From Magnetospirillum sp. XM-1 (GTDB lineage: Bacteria; Pseudomonadota; Alphaproteobacteria; Rhodospirillales; Magnetospirillaceae): a stretch of DNA of 64,000 nucleotides. The notes beneath the pieces are model-generated. The model was not told where the DNA came from. It saw only the letters and a list, made by a program, of their open reading frames with translations, and did not search any database. The position numbers and the translations under genes are program-made. The stretch spans positions 186,001-250,000 of the forward strand of contig NZ_LN997848.1 of assembly GCF_001511835.1 (NCBI RefSeq), read 5' to 3'. Shown here piece by piece: positions 1-9,383 of this stretch (position 1 is its first letter; every line of letters begins with the position of its first letter).

Positions 1-1
1 C

Positions 2-2689
2 AGCAGTCTGACCGCTTCGCAGTTGGGCGTGGTCTCCACCACCAGCCTGGCGACGCTGTCCACCACCCAGTTGGGCGGGTTGTCCTCGGGCGTGCTGGTG
101 GGGATGACCTCCACCCAGCTCTCCAACCTGACGACCTCTCAGATGGCGGGGCTGACGACCGCCCAGACCCGGGGCTTTACCGCTACCCAGTTGGGATCGT
201 TCACCACCACCCAGATTGCGGCGCTGTCCACCACCCAGGTGGCCGGATTGAGCACCACACAGGTCAACGGCCTGTCCACCACCACCCTTGACGCGATGAC
301 CACCACCCAGCTGCGCTCGCTCAGCGTCCTGCAGGTGGCGGCGCTGTCGTCGTCGGGTCTGGCCGGATTGACCACCACCGACCTGACCTCCTTTACCGCC
401 ACCCAGGTGAGCGGGCTGGAAGCCACCGACATCTCGGCACTGGCCGGCACCCAGATCGCGGCGCTGCTGACCACGCAGCTGGCGGCGCTGACCGCAAGCC
501 AGATGAGCGCCATAACGACTTCGGTGGTCGGCGCCCTTTCAACCACCCAGGTCGGCAGCCTTACCATCACCCAGGTCGGGGCGCTGACCACCCCTCAGAT
601 GGCGGTTCTGGACACCACCGATCTGGCCCAGTTGTCCACCACCCAGCTCGGCCGGCTAACCACGGCTGTCGCCGCGTCCCTCAGCACCACTCAGTTGAGC
701 GGCCTGTCGTCGACACAGGTGGGCGGACTGGCCGCCGCTTCGTTTGCCGCCTTGAACACCACCGACCTGGCATCGCTCACCACCACCCAGATCACCGGAA
801 TCGGCGCCTTCCAGCTGGTCGCCCTGACCGCGACCCAGGCGGCCGGGCTGACCACCACGGCACTTTCGACATTTTCCACCACCCAGATGGCCGGGCTGTC
901 CGTCACCGGCCTGGCCGCGCTCTCCTCCACTCAGCTGAACACCGTCGCCTCCACGCAGCTCGCCGCCTTGACCAGCACCCAGACGTCGCGGCTGACCGCG
1001 ACCCAGGTGGCGGCCCTGGACACCACGTCCCTGAGCGCGCTGACCAGCACCCAGGCGGCCGCCCTGACGACCACCCAGGCGGGAGGGCTCACCACCACCG
1101 GCATCGCCAGCCTTTCCACCACCCAGCTGGGCAACCTGCGGGCGACGGTGCTGGGGACACTGGCCACCACCAAGGTCGCGGCACTGTCGACCACTCAGGT
1201 CGCCGGGCTGACCACCACCGCCGTTGCGGCGCTAAGCGCCACCGGCATCGGCGCCTTGACCACCACCCAGTTGGGGAACCTGGCCACCACCCAGCTGGCG
1301 GCGATCAGCGGCGGCAGCATTCGGGGGCTCAGCACCACCGAGTTGGGAGGGCTTTCCACTACCCAGGTGGGAGGATTGACCCCGACCTTGCTCGGCTCGC
1401 TGACAGCCACCCAATTCAACGGGTTGTCCACCACCAACCTGGCGACGCTGTCCTCCACCCAAATGGGCGGACTGATCGGCGTGCAATTGTCCGGCCTGTC
1501 GACGACCATGGTGGGGGGATTGTCCACCACCGGTCTGGTCGGACTGACCACCGTCCAGTTGCGGACCCTGACCACCACCACTCTTGAAACGCTGAGCACG
1601 ACCCAGTCCGCAGCGTTGAGCAGCACTCAGACGGCCGCGCTGAGCGCTACCCAGGTCGGCGGACTGTCCACCACGACCCTGGCAAGCCTGTCCACCACAC
1701 AGATCAACGGCCTGTCCTTGGGCAGCATCACCACCTTGTCCTCCGCCCAGCTCGCCGGCCTGAGCTCCAACGCCCTCGGGGCCTTCAGCACCACGGGCAT
1801 CGGCTCGCTCAGTTCCTCGGCGGTCGGCGGACTGACCACCACCCAGCTCACCGGGCTGACGACCACCCAGCTGGCACGGATCAGCACCACGTCGGTGAAG
1901 TCCCTGTCCACCACAGCCCTATCCAGCCTCAGCACCACCCAGCTGACCGGCTTCGGCGCCACCCAGGTCGCCACCCTGACCACCACCCAGATCGGCGGCC
2001 TGACCTCCACCGAGACGCAGGCGCTGACCACCACCCAGATTTCCGCCCTGACCGCCACCAGCATGGCCGGCCTCAACACCACCCAGTTCTCGGCACTGAC
2101 CACCACGCAGGTGGCGACCCTCAGCGCGGCCCAGGCCCGGGGGCTGGATTCCACGGATTTGGGCACCCTATCCACCACTCAGCTGGGCAGTCTTACCGCC
2201 ACGGTTCTCGGCTCGGTGGTCTCCGCCGCCGTCGCCGGACTTAATTCGGTATCCCTTGCCGCCCTCTCCACGACCCAGGTCAGGGGCTTGGCCGCGACCG
2301 TCATGGCGGTGATCAACACCAGCCAGCTGCAAGGGCTGACCAGCACCCAGGTCGCATCGCTGACCAGCACCCAGATTCGGAGCTTTACCTCGACCGCGAT
2401 CGGCGGATTGTCCTCGACCCAATTGAGCGTGGTGACCTCGGCCCAGCTGAGTGCCCTGACCACGACCCAATTGGCCGTGCTGACGTCGACCAGCGTGGCC
2501 GGTCTCAGCACCACCCAGATCGACGGCCTGACCGCCACCCAGACGGCGTCCATCTCGTCGGCCAACGTTGCGGCGCTGTCCACCACCCAAATCCTGTCGC
2601 TGAGCAGCACGCAGGCCGCCGCGCTCAACGCCACCCAGGTCGCGGCCATGAGCACCACCCAGATCGACAGCCTGGTGTCGCTGTTCTAA
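2..2689 (+). CDS. Giant octapeptide-repeat protein, 5' end outside the window
   Basis: The frame is open from the first bases, so the start and any signal sequence are missing; 895 codons are visible. Essentially the whole visible protein is a run of about 112 octapeptides with consensus L-[ST]-T-T-Q-[VLI]-x-[GAS], a 24-bp period that keeps phase to the last residues. I find no Cys, His, Trp or Tyr, only two Pro, and few charged residues. Copies differ in sequence, so this is not a very recent expansion. A recurring Leu at position 1 and an aliphatic residue at position 6 would suit a solenoid with a hydrophobic ladder (inference). I do not recognise a named family. A large secreted or cell-surface structural protein is the most natural guess, but nothing visible proves export. 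A hairpin terminator follows the stop. Confidence 0.85.
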   Translation, partial: SSLTASQLGVVSTTSLATLSTTQLGGLSSGVLVGMTSTQLSNLTTSQMAGLTTAQTRGFTATQLGSFTTTQIAALSTTQVAGLSTTQVNGLSTTTLDAMTTTQLRSLSVLQVAALSSSGLAGLTTTDLTSFTATQVSGLEATDISALAGTQIAALLTTQLAALTASQMSAITTSVVGALSTTQVGSLTITQVGALTTPQMAVLDTTDLAQLSTTQLGRLTTAVAASLSTTQLSGLSSTQVGGLAAASFAALNTTDLASLTTTQITGIGAFQLVALTATQAAGLTTTALSTFSTTQMAGLSVTGLAALSSTQLNTVASTQLAALTSTQTSRLTATQVAALDTTSLSALTSTQAAALTTTQAGGLTTTGIASLSTTQLGNLRATVLGTLATTKVAALSTTQVAGLTTTAVAALSATGIGALTTTQLGNLATTQLAAISGGSIRGLSTTELGGLSTTQVGGLTPTLLGSLTATQFNGLSTTNLATLSSTQMGGLIGVQLSGLSTTMVGGLSTTGLVGLTTVQLRTLTTTTLETLSTTQSAALSSTQTAALSATQVGGLSTTTLASLSTTQINGLSLGSITTLSSAQLAGLSSNALGAFSTTGIGSLSSSAVGGLTTTQLTGLTTTQLARISTTSVKSLSTTALSSLSTTQLTGFGATQVATLTTTQIGGLTSTETQALTTTQISALTATSMAGLNTTQFSALTTTQVATLSAAQARGLDSTDLGTLSTTQLGSLTATVLGSVVSAAVAGLNSVSLAALSTTQVRGLAATVMAVINTSQLQGLTSTQVASLTSTQIRSFTSTAIGGLSSTQLSVVTSAQLSALTTTQLAVLTSTSVAGLSTTQIDGLTATQTASISSANVAALSTTQILSLSSTQAAALNATQVAAMSTTQIDSLVSLF

Positions 2690-2740
2690 CAGGCTGCGGA
2701 AAAACTCCGCTGCGCGGCCGGGCTATCGCCCGAACCCATT

Positions 2741-2780
2741 CGGAGGCCCAGCCTTCCAAGCCTCCGGTTTCTTTTTATTT
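2741..2780 (+). terminator. Rho-independent terminator of the repeat-protein gene
   Basis: A 7-bp stem CGGAGGC/GCCTCCG (2741-2747 with 2760-2766) has a 12-nt loop and is followed by the T-rich tail GTTTCTTTTTATTT. It lies about 50 nt after the repeat-protein stop codon. Confidence 0.75.
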
Positions 2781-2829
2781 CAACGGAAACTGGCGCAGAT
2801 TTAGGGCCGTTTCCACCCGTCACGATAAA

Positions 2830-2862
2830 GGCCACCCGCCTTTCGACGGGTGGCCCTTTCTA
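2830..2862 (-). terminator. Terminator between recA and the repeat gene, possibly bidirectional
   Basis: A perfect 9-bp stem GGCCACCCG/CGGGTGGCC (2830-2838 with 2847-2855) has an 8-nt loop. It lies about 30 nt past the recA stop and has short T-containing tails on both strands, so it may serve both convergent genes. Confidence 0.7.
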
Positions 2863-2888
2863 TCGCGGCGGACGGATGCCCCTTGGGA

Positions 2889-3968
2889 TTATTCCTCGAC
2901 CGGGGTGCCGTCCAGATCGCCGGGACCGCCGGCCAGGGCCTCGGAAATGAGACCGGCATTCTGGCGGATGACCCCTTCGATCTCGGCGGCCATGGCCGGG
3001 TTGTCGCGCAGGAACTGCTTGGCGTTCTCGCGGCCCTGGCCGATGCGGGTGGAATTGTAGGAGAACCACGCCCCCGACTTCTCCACCACGTTGGCCTTGA
3101 CGCCGAGATCGATGAGCTCGCCCATCTTGGACACGCCCTCGCCGTACATGATGTCGAAATCCACCACCTTGAACGGGGGGGCCAGCTTGTTCTTCACCAC
3201 CTTGACGCGGGTCTGGTTGCCCACCACCTCGTCGCGGTCCTTGATGGCGCCGACCCGGCGGATCTCCATGCGCACCGAGGCGTAGAACTTCAGCGCGTTG
3301 CCGCCGGTGGTGGTTTCCGGGTTGCCGAACATCACGCCGATCTTCATGCGGATCTGGTTGATGAAGATGACGATGGTCTTGGACTTGGACACCGAACCGG
3401 TCAGCTTGCGCAGCGCCTGGCTCATCAGGCGGGCATGCAGGCCCATGTGGTTGTCGCCCATCTCGCCTTCCAGCTCGGCGCGCGGCACCAGGGCGGCGAC
3501 CGAATCCACCACCAGGACGTCGATGGCGCCCGAACGCACCAGGGTATCGGCGATTTCCAGCGCCTGCTCGCCGGCGTCGGGCTGGCTGATCAGCAATTCG
3601 TCCAGATTGACGCCCAGCTTGCGGGCGTAGACGGGGTCGAGCGCATGCTCGGCGTCGACGAAGGCGCAGGTGCCGCCTTTTTTCTGGGCCTCGGCGATGA
3701 CGTGCAGCGCCAGCGTGGTCTTGCCCGAGCTTTCCGGCCCGTAGACCTCGATGATGCGCCCGCGCGGCAGGCCGCCGATGCCAAGGGCCACGTCCAGGCC
3801 CAGCGACCCGGTGGAGATCACCTCGGTCTCGACCACCTGGTCCTTCTGGCCCATCTTCATGATGGAGCCCTTGCCGAACGCCCGCTCGATCTGGCTGACG
3901 GCGGCTTCCAAAGCCTTCTGTCTATCCATGGTATCCTTGTCCACGAGACGCAACGCAGCCTGAGACAT
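2889..3968 (-). CDS. recA: RecA recombinase
   Basis: DNA-dependent ATPase that forms filaments on single-stranded DNA, drives strand exchange and stimulates LexA self-cleavage. At 359 aa it has the usual length. The N-terminus carries the typical RecA start region ([20 protein letters not shown]), followed by the Walker A segment GPESSGKTT, the [10 protein letters not shown] segment and the conserved [18 protein letters not shown] region. The chosen ATG gives 13 extra residues before MDRQKAL. It is preceded by GAAGGGG at good spacing, so it is preferred over the ATG at 3929. It is a single gene with a direct-repeat SOS box about 60 nt upstream and a hairpin terminator downstream. Confidence 0.98.
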   Translation of the reverse strand: MSQAALRLVDKDTMDRQKALEAAVSQIERAFGKGSIMKMGQKDQVVETEVISTGSLGLDVALGIGGLPRGRIIEVYGPESSGKTTLALHVIAEAQKKGGTCAFVDAEHALDPVYARKLGVNLDELLISQPDAGEQALEIADTLVRSGAIDVLVVDSVAALVPRAELEGEMGDNHMGLHARLMSQALRKLTGSVSKSKTIVIFINQIRMKIGVMFGNPETTTGGNALKFYASVRMEIRRVGAIKDRDEVVGNQTRVKVVKNKLAPPFKVVDFDIMYGEGVSKMGELIDLGVKANVVEKSGAWFSYNSTRIGQGRENAKQFLRDNPAMAAEIEGVIRQNAGLISEALAGGPGDLDGTPVEE

Positions 3969-4018
3969 GGCCGTTCCCCTTCATCTATCCCGAACCGGGC
4001 GGTTCCGCAATGAGGATT

Positions 4019-4046
4019 ACGGTACACGAACGAGATGAGAACGCAA
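4019..4046 (-). promoter_or_regulatory. Alphaproteobacterial LexA (SOS) box in the recA promoter region
   Basis: On the minus strand GTTCTCATCTCGTTC (4028-4042) is an exact GTTC-N7-GTTC direct repeat, the known alphaproteobacterial LexA operator. It sits between a possible -35 TTGCGT (4041-4046) and a weak -10 TACCGT (4019-4024), where a repressor would block transcription; the promoter elements are inferred. A second GTTC pair at 4055-4068 has N6 spacing and reads on the plus strand, so it is probably not an operator. Confidence 0.8.
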
Positions 4047-4091
4047 GGGGAATTGTTCGCGTTTGTTCTTATTGAGTTCCCTGAACGGTTC

Positions 4092-6482
4092 CTACCCCTC
4101 TTCCATCACCTGCTTCACCGCCCCGGCCAGCTGTTTCAGCGAGAAGGGCTTGGGCAGGAAGTGGATGCCGGCATCGGGGTCGATGCCGTCGCGGGCGACG
4201 TCCTCGGAATAGCCGGAGATGAGGATGACCTTGATGGCCGGGCGCTCCATGCGCACGAAGCGGGCCAGCGTCACGCCGTCCATGCCGGGCATGACCACGT
4301 CGGAAATCAGCACGGCGATGGGCTCGCCGCCGTTCAGGACCTCCATGGCCTGTTCGCCCGAGCGGGCCTCGATCACCGTGTAGCCCTTGTTGCGGAGCGC
4401 GCGGGCGCCGAACAGCCGCACGGCGTCCTCGTCCTCGACCAGCAAGATGGTGCCCGAGCCGGTAAGGTCGGCGCCGGAGGCTTCGGCCTGCTGGGTGGGG
4501 CGCCGGGTCTCGGCCGCCGGGTCGGCGTCGATGCGCGGCAGGTAGATGGAGAAGGTGGCGCCCTGGCCGGGCTCGGATTCCACGAAGATGAAGCCGTCGG
4601 TCTGGCGCACGATGCCGTAGACGGTGGACAGGCCCAGACCGGTGCCCGCCCCCACCTCCTTGGTGGAGAAGAACGGCTCGAAAATGCGCGCCAGGTTTTC
4701 CTTGCCGATGCCGGTGCCGGTGTCGATCACCTCGATCAGCACGTAATCGCCGGCCGGCATCAGTTCGGGGCCGCGCTGGACCGGCTGGTCCACGTGGACG
4801 GCGTTGGTGCGGATGGCGAGGGCCCCACCGCCCGGCATGGCGTCGCGGGCGTTGACGGCGAGGTTGATGATGACCTGATCGAACTGGCCGGGATCGACGC
4901 GCACCAGGCCAAGCGCGCGGCCGTGGGTCATGCGCAGTTCGATGGTCTCGCCCAGCAGGCGGCGCAGCAGGTTGGAGAGTTCCGCCAGGGCGTCGGTGAC
5001 GTTCAACAGGCGCGGCTGCAGCGCCTGACGGCGCGAGAAGGCCAGCAGCTGGCGCACCAGCGAGGCGGCACGGTTGGCGTTCTGCTTGACCTGCATGATG
5101 TCGGCGAAGCTGGGATCGCCCGCCCCGTGACGCTGCAGCAGCAGGTCGCAAAAGCCGATCATGGCGGTGAGCAGGTTGTTGAAGTCGTGGGCCACGCCGC
5201 CGGCCAGCTGGCCCATGGCCTGCATCTTCTGGCTCTGGGCGAACTGCATTTCCAGGTTGCGCTGCTCGGTGGCGTCGATGAAGTGGATGACCAGACCCGA
5301 GATGTCGCCGTCCTCGTGGCTGGGGCTGACGAACAGTTGGGCGATGAGGTTGCGCCGCCCTTTCAGCCGCACCTCCAGATGGGTGCCGGGCGTCGAGCCG
5401 GCGATGACCTTGCCCAGCTGTTCCGAGGCGGCGGCGCGATTATCCTCGGCGATGACGTCGATCACCGGACGGCCCACCATGTCGTCGCGGTCGATGCCCA
5501 GCATGGCCTGAAGCGCCAGATTGCAGGCGCCGATGGCCCCGTCCAGGTCCACCAGGGCGATGCCCACCGGCGCGTCGTCGAACAGCCAGCGGAAGCGGCG
5601 CTCGGCGGCGCGCAGCGCCTTTTCCCATTGCTGCTCGGGCACCAGATCGCGCACCACGACCGAGCGGGTGAACATCTCGCCGCCCTCGTCAAACACCGAA
5701 TGGGCGACCAGGGCCTGGAAGACCTCGCCCGACCGGCCGCGCAGGCGCAGTTCGGCGCGCTCCTCCTCGGGATTGGGCACGGTGCCGAACACCTCGGCCA
5801 GATTATGGCCGACGATCTCGTCGCCGCTCTTGCCCAGCCATTCGGCCAGACGCTGGTTGACGTAGCGCACCGTGCCGTCGGCATCCGCCGAATAGCAGCC
5901 CACCGGCAGCAGGTCGACGAAGTCGGAGAGAAGTTCGTTCTCGCGCCGCAGGGTCTCCTCGATGGCGCGGCGCGGACTGATGTCCTCGATGGTCCAGGCC
6001 ACCGCCTGAGCGCTGCCGGCCGGCCGGACCTCCAGCGCGAACCACTCGCGCCCGCCGCCGGCCGAGACCACGCTGACCTCGGTGCGCCGGGGCGCGCCCA
6101 CCGCGGCCGCCGCGTCCAGGCGCTCCAGCTCGGCCAGGGCGCGGTCGTCGTCCGCGGCCCGCGCCTTGAGCGGGGCCAGGGGGTCGGCGGCCCCTCCCAG
6201 CAGGCGGCGCGCCGCCTGATTGCGGTACAGCTCGCGCCCGTCGGAGGCCGCCACCAGCACGGCGCGGCTTTCCGAGTCCAGCGCCCCGGCCAGGACGGAC
6301 GCGTCGCCCGCCGGACGGCGGCGCCGGCGCAGCAGCACCCCCCCCGACACCGCCGAGACCAGGACGCCGGCGGCGATGGAAGGCCAGCCGGCCTCGGCGA
6401 TTCCCAGCAGCGCGGTCCCGGCCACCGAGGCGGCCAGGCTGAGGACCAGCGGGGAGGGAATGAACTCAGTGCGCAATTTCAC
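4092..6482 (-). CDS. cckA: CckA-type hybrid sensor histidine kinase with receiver domain
   Basis: At 796 aa it has two N-terminal membrane segments (about residues 11-29 and 36-52) and PAS-like regions (about 60-170, 180-285 and 290-405). A HisKA helix contains the phospho-acceptor His432 in GGVAHDFNNLL, followed by a HATPase domain with DTGTGIG and GTGLGLST. The C-terminal receiver (about 670-796) has Asp728 in SDVVMPG and the conserved KPF lysine region. This order matches CckA, which in alphaproteobacteria phosphorylates CtrA through ChpT and controls cell cycle and flagellar genes. The gene starts 17 nt inside the end of flhB, so the two are translationally coupled. That coupling supports a role tied to motility. 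The exact phosphorelay partners are not in this window. Confidence 0.88.
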   Translation of the reverse strand: MKLRTEFIPSPLVLSLAASVAGTALLGIAEAGWPSIAAGVLVSAVSGGVLLRRRRRPAGDASVLAGALDSESRAVLVAASDGRELYRNQAARRLLGGAADPLAPLKARAADDDRALAELERLDAAAAVGAPRRTEVSVVSAGGGREWFALEVRPAGSAQAVAWTIEDISPRRAIEETLRRENELLSDFVDLLPVGCYSADADGTVRYVNQRLAEWLGKSGDEIVGHNLAEVFGTVPNPEEERAELRLRGRSGEVFQALVAHSVFDEGGEMFTRSVVVRDLVPEQQWEKALRAAERRFRWLFDDAPVGIALVDLDGAIGACNLALQAMLGIDRDDMVGRPVIDVIAEDNRAAASEQLGKVIAGSTPGTHLEVRLKGRRNLIAQLFVSPSHEDGDISGLVIHFIDATEQRNLEMQFAQSQKMQAMGQLAGGVAHDFNNLLTAMIGFCDLLLQRHGAGDPSFADIMQVKQNANRAASLVRQLLAFSRRQALQPRLLNVTDALAELSNLLRRLLGETIELRMTHGRALGLVRVDPGQFDQVIINLAVNARDAMPGGGALAIRTNAVHVDQPVQRGPELMPAGDYVLIEVIDTGTGIGKENLARIFEPFFSTKEVGAGTGLGLSTVYGIVRQTDGFIFVESEPGQGATFSIYLPRIDADPAAETRRPTQQAEASGADLTGSGTILLVEDEDAVRLFGARALRNKGYTVIEARSGEQAMEVLNGGEPIAVLISDVVMPGMDGVTLARFVRMERPAIKVILISGYSEDVARDGIDPDAGIHFLPKPFSLKQLAGAVKQVMEEG

Positions 6483-7533
6483 CCTTCAGCTTCATGACGT
6501 AGCCGATGATTTCCGCCACCGTCTTGTAGTGCTCCGGGGGGATTTCCTCGTCTAAGTCCACGGTGGCGTAAAGGGCGCGGGCAAGCGGCGGATTCTCGAC
6601 GATGGGCACCTCGTTCTCGGTGGCGAGGTCGCGGATGCGCTTGGCGATCAGGTCGACGCCCTTGGCCACCAGGACGGGAGCCCCCATGGAATCCTGGTCG
6701 TATTGCAGCGCCACGGCGTAATGGGTCGGGTTGGTGACCACCACGCTGGCCTTGGGCACCGCGGCCATCATGCGCTGGCGGGCGCGCTGCATGCGCAACG
6801 CGCGCAGGCGGCCCTTGATCATGGGGTCGCCTTCGGTCTGCTTGTGCTCGTCCTTGATCTCCTGCTTGGTCATCTTCATCTGCTGGTTGAACGACCAGCG
6901 CTGATAGAACCAGTCGGCGGCGGCCAGGGCGAAGACCAGCAGCACCACGATCATGATCATGGCCAGCACCTGATGGCGCAGGTATTCCATCACCGCCATC
7001 AGCTCGAGCGCCGCCAGGCCGGCGTATTCGCTCATATGCGATTTCAGCACCAGGAAGATGACGAAGCCGATGGCGCCGACCTTGAACACGGATTTGACGA
7101 ACTCGACCAGATTGCGGCCGGAGAAAATACGCGTGATGCCCTTCATGGGGCTCAGCTTGGTGAAGTCCATGGTCAGCTTGTCGGGCAGGAACATCAGCCC
7201 GCTCTGGGACATGGCGGCGGCGACGGCCAGGACCATCAGCAGCATCATGGGCATGATCAGGATCTTGATCATGCTGACCGTCACCTCGGCCAGCAACTGC
7301 CCCACGTCGGGCTGTTCCATGGGAAAGGCGTGGGGATGCTCGATGAAGGGGAGCATCAGGCGCTGGACGTCCTGGGCCATATAGGGCGCGAACAGGGCGA
7401 CGATGGTCAGCGAGCCGACCAGACCGGCCCAGATCTTCACCTCCTGGGAGGTGGGAATGTTGCCCTGCTCGCGGGCCTGGCTCAGTTTTCGGTCTGTTGG
7501 CTCTTCTGTTTTGTCTTCGGCGTCGTCGGCCAT
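6466..7533 (-). CDS. flhB: Flagellar export switch protein FlhB
   Basis: 355-aa inner-membrane component of the flagellar type III export gate that switches substrate from rod/hook proteins to filament proteins. The N-terminus has the typical DKTEEPTDRKLSQAREQGNI segment, followed by four hydrophobic segments (about 34-52, 85-108, 150-166 and 187-210). The cytoplasmic domain has the self-cleavage motif NPTH at 268-271. It lies 4 nt downstream of fliR and overlaps cckA by 17 nt, as the sixth gene of the minus-strand flagellar operon. A separate homologue of its C-terminal domain is encoded at 9990-10343. Confidence 0.97.
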   Translation of the reverse strand: MADDAEDKTEEPTDRKLSQAREQGNIPTSQEVKIWAGLVGSLTIVALFAPYMAQDVQRLMLPFIEHPHAFPMEQPDVGQLLAEVTVSMIKILIMPMMLLMVLAVAAAMSQSGLMFLPDKLTMDFTKLSPMKGITRIFSGRNLVEFVKSVFKVGAIGFVIFLVLKSHMSEYAGLAALELMAVMEYLRHQVLAMIMIVVLLVFALAAADWFYQRWSFNQQMKMTKQEIKDEHKQTEGDPMIKGRLRALRMQRARQRMMAAVPKASVVVTNPTHYAVALQYDQDSMGAPVLVAKGVDLIAKRIRDLATENEVPIVENPPLARALYATVDLDEEIPPEHYKTVAEIIGYVMKLKGEIAH

Positions 7534-7537
7534 GCTC

Positions 7538-8302
7538 TCACCTCGGCTGGACGTAAGCCATCAGGCCGGATTCGAAGAAGCGCAGGAACAAGGTGACGAT
7601 CAGCGGCATCGCCACCATGAACAGCCACATTCCGATCATCACCTGCACCGGCATGGCGACGAAGAACACCTGCAACTGGGGCACGAGGCGCGACAGCAGG
7701 CCGAGGCCAGTGTAGAACACCAGCCCGAACACCACCAGGGGCGCGGCGAACTGGGTGCCGACCTTGAAGGTCTCGGTGACCAGATGGCCCAGCGTCTCGG
7801 CGTAATCGCCGAATTGCAGCGGCTGGCCCGGCGGAAACAGGGCGTAGGATTCGAACACCGCCTGGAACATCAGATGATGCAGGTCGGTGGCGAACACCGC
7901 CACCAGCCCGATATTGGACAGGAAACCGGTCAGCAGCTGGCTCTGCTGCTGGGCGATGGGGTCGAACGAGAAGGCGTTGGTGAGACCCGTCTGATAGCCG
8001 ATCATGGAACCGGCCATGTTCAGCGTCGACATGATCACCATCACCACCGTGCCGAGATAGATGCCGATCACCGCCTCGCCGAAGATGGCGAGCAGCATGC
8101 CGCCCACCGAACCCGGCACCCGCGGGAAGGTGACGCCCACCACCGGCAGCATGACGAAGGCCACCGACAGCGCCAGCAGCAGGCGGATGCGGGTCGAGAC
8201 CAGCGAGCCGCCCAGGCCGGGAAACAGCATCAGCGCCGCGCCAATGCGGGTGAACACCAGGAAGAAGCGGAAGATGTCCAGCTGCAGCAGTTCGGTCAGC
8301 AC
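7538..8302 (-). CDS. fliR: Flagellar export gate protein FliR
   Basis: 254-aa integral membrane protein of the FliPQR export gate through which flagellar axial proteins pass. The sequence is almost wholly hydrophobic. It has the family's N-terminal region (FFLVFTRIGAALMLFPG) and a stretch of membrane segments up to about residue 245. It lies 1 nt after fliQ and 4 nt before flhB, the conserved fliQ-fliR-flhB order. Confidence 0.96.
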   Translation of the reverse strand: MLTELLQLDIFRFFLVFTRIGAALMLFPGLGGSLVSTRIRLLLALSVAFVMLPVVGVTFPRVPGSVGGMLLAIFGEAVIGIYLGTVVMVIMSTLNMAGSMIGYQTGLTNAFSFDPIAQQQSQLLTGFLSNIGLVAVFATDLHHLMFQAVFESYALFPPGQPLQFGDYAETLGHLVTETFKVGTQFAAPLVVFGLVFYTGLGLLSRLVPQLQVFFVAMPVQVMIGMWLFMVAMPLIVTLFLRFFESGLMAYVQPR

Positions 8303-8303
8303 G

Positions 8304-8573
8304 TCAACCGCCGCCGGCGATGACGCGGTCCATGATCATTCTCCAGAACTCGGTCAGCGAGTGCAGCATGAACGGCAGGAACAGGATCATCGACGCGAAG
8401 ACCAACAGCATTTTCGGCACGAAGGTCAGGGTCTGTTCCTGAATCTGGGTCAGCGTCTGGAAGATGGAGATTACCAGGCCCACCACCAGGCCGGTCAGCA
8501 GGGTGGGCGCCGCCACCTTCAGCATGACGAGGATGGATTCGCGGGCGATGTCGATGAGTTCGGGTTCGGTCAT
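8304..8573 (-). CDS. fliQ: Flagellar export gate protein FliQ
   Basis: 89 aa, the standard FliQ length, with two hydrophobic helices (about 16-38 and 53-72) around the charged loop TQIQEQTLTFVPK that is typical of the family. FliQ packs around FliP/FliR in the export gate. The minus-strand order fliE-fliQ-fliR supports the call. Confidence 0.96.
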   Translation of the reverse strand: MTEPELIDIARESILVMLKVAAPTLLTGLVVGLVISIFQTLTQIQEQTLTFVPKMLLVFASMILFLPFMLHSLTEFWRMIMDRVIAGGG

Positions 8574-8607
8574 CCTTGCGACGGCCCCACTTTCGGCGGT
8601 CCCTGGC

Positions 8608-8919
8608 TCAGATGGGCATGCGCAGGATTTCGTTGTAGGCGTTGATCACCTTGTCGCGGACGTTGACCACGGTTTCCAGGGTCATTTCCGCGTTGGCCAC
8701 GGCGGCCACCACTTCCCGGATGTCGGCCTTGCCGGCGATGGCGGCCATGGAGGCCTTTTCCGCCGACTTGGCGTCGCCCACCACCACCTTGGCGGCATCC
8801 TTCAGCACGCTGGCGAAATCGGTGCCGTTGCCCTCGGCCTCGGAGGTCTTGCCCACCGATTCGAACGGATTGGCGGCGGTCTTGTAGGCGGAGATGGCGT
8901 CGGTGAGGCGAGAAGTCAT
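8608..8919 (-). CDS. fliE: Flagellar hook-basal body protein FliE
   Basis: 103 aa. FliE links the MS ring or export gate to the proximal rod. The C-terminal half has the family pattern: VVAAVANAEMTLETVVNVRDK followed by NAYNEILRMPI at the end. It follows flgB-flgC with 30 nt between flgC and fliE, as usual. Confidence 0.95.
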   Translation of the reverse strand: MTSRLTDAISAYKTAANPFESVGKTSEAEGNGTDFASVLKDAAKVVVGDAKSAEKASMAAIAGKADIREVVAAVANAEMTLETVVNVRDKVINAYNEILRMPI

Positions 8920-8949
8920 GATGGCGAATCCTTAACCCGGCAACGGAGC

Positions 8950-9360
8950 CTAGCGCAACATCTCGATGGTGCGGCTCAGCAGCGAGCGGGAGGTGTTGAT
9001 GACGTTCATGTTGGCCTCGTAGCTGCGCTGGGCCTCGCGCATGTCCATCATCTCGATCAGCGGATTGACGTTGGGCGCCAGCACGTAGCCGTCGCGATCG
9101 GCGGCCGGATGCTTGGGGTCGTAGCGGCGCTGGAATTCCGACGAATCGCCCCGGACCTTGTCCACCTTGACCGTGGCCACGCCCGTGGCGCGGTCCAGCT
9201 CGTTCTTGAAGGTCATCACCTTGCGGCGATAGGGCAGCCCCTCGGGAGTCTGGGCCAGCGAATCGGCGTTGGCCAGATTCTCCGAGATCAGGCGCAGGCG
9301 CTGGGACTGCACCTTCATGCCCGAAATGGCGGTCTGCGTACTTTTGCTCAGTTCGTCCAT
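8950..9360 (-). CDS. flgC: Flagellar basal-body rod protein FlgC
   Basis: 136 aa, proximal rod subunit. The N-terminal rod motif (MKVQSQRLRLISENLANADS) and the C-terminal helix with MDMREAQRSYEANMNVINTS are both present; these pair as the D0 coiled coil in rod/hook proteins. It is 23 nt downstream of flgB in the same operon. Confidence 0.96.
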   Translation of the reverse strand: MDELSKSTQTAISGMKVQSQRLRLISENLANADSLAQTPEGLPYRRKVMTFKNELDRATGVATVKVDKVRGDSSEFQRRYDPKHPAADRDGYVLAPNVNPLIEMMDMREAQRSYEANMNVINTSRSLLSRTIEMLR

Positions 9361-9383
9361 GGCGGTCTCTTCGACTTACCCGG

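Noticed and set aside
139..2658. Many long open frames on the minus strand opposite the octad-repeat gene
   Set aside because: The 24-bp periodic sequence keeps several frames free of stops. The translations are just repeats of the same shadow and lack ribosome binding sites.
4055..4068. Second SOS box near recA
   Set aside because: The two GTTC words are spaced by 6 nt instead of 7 and are on the opposite strand to the convincing box.
4035..6497. 820-codon open frame on the plus strand opposite cckA
   Set aside because: It is antisense to a well-supported kinase gene. Its translation is His/Gly/Asp/Gln-rich and without any family, typical of the complement of a GC-rich gene.
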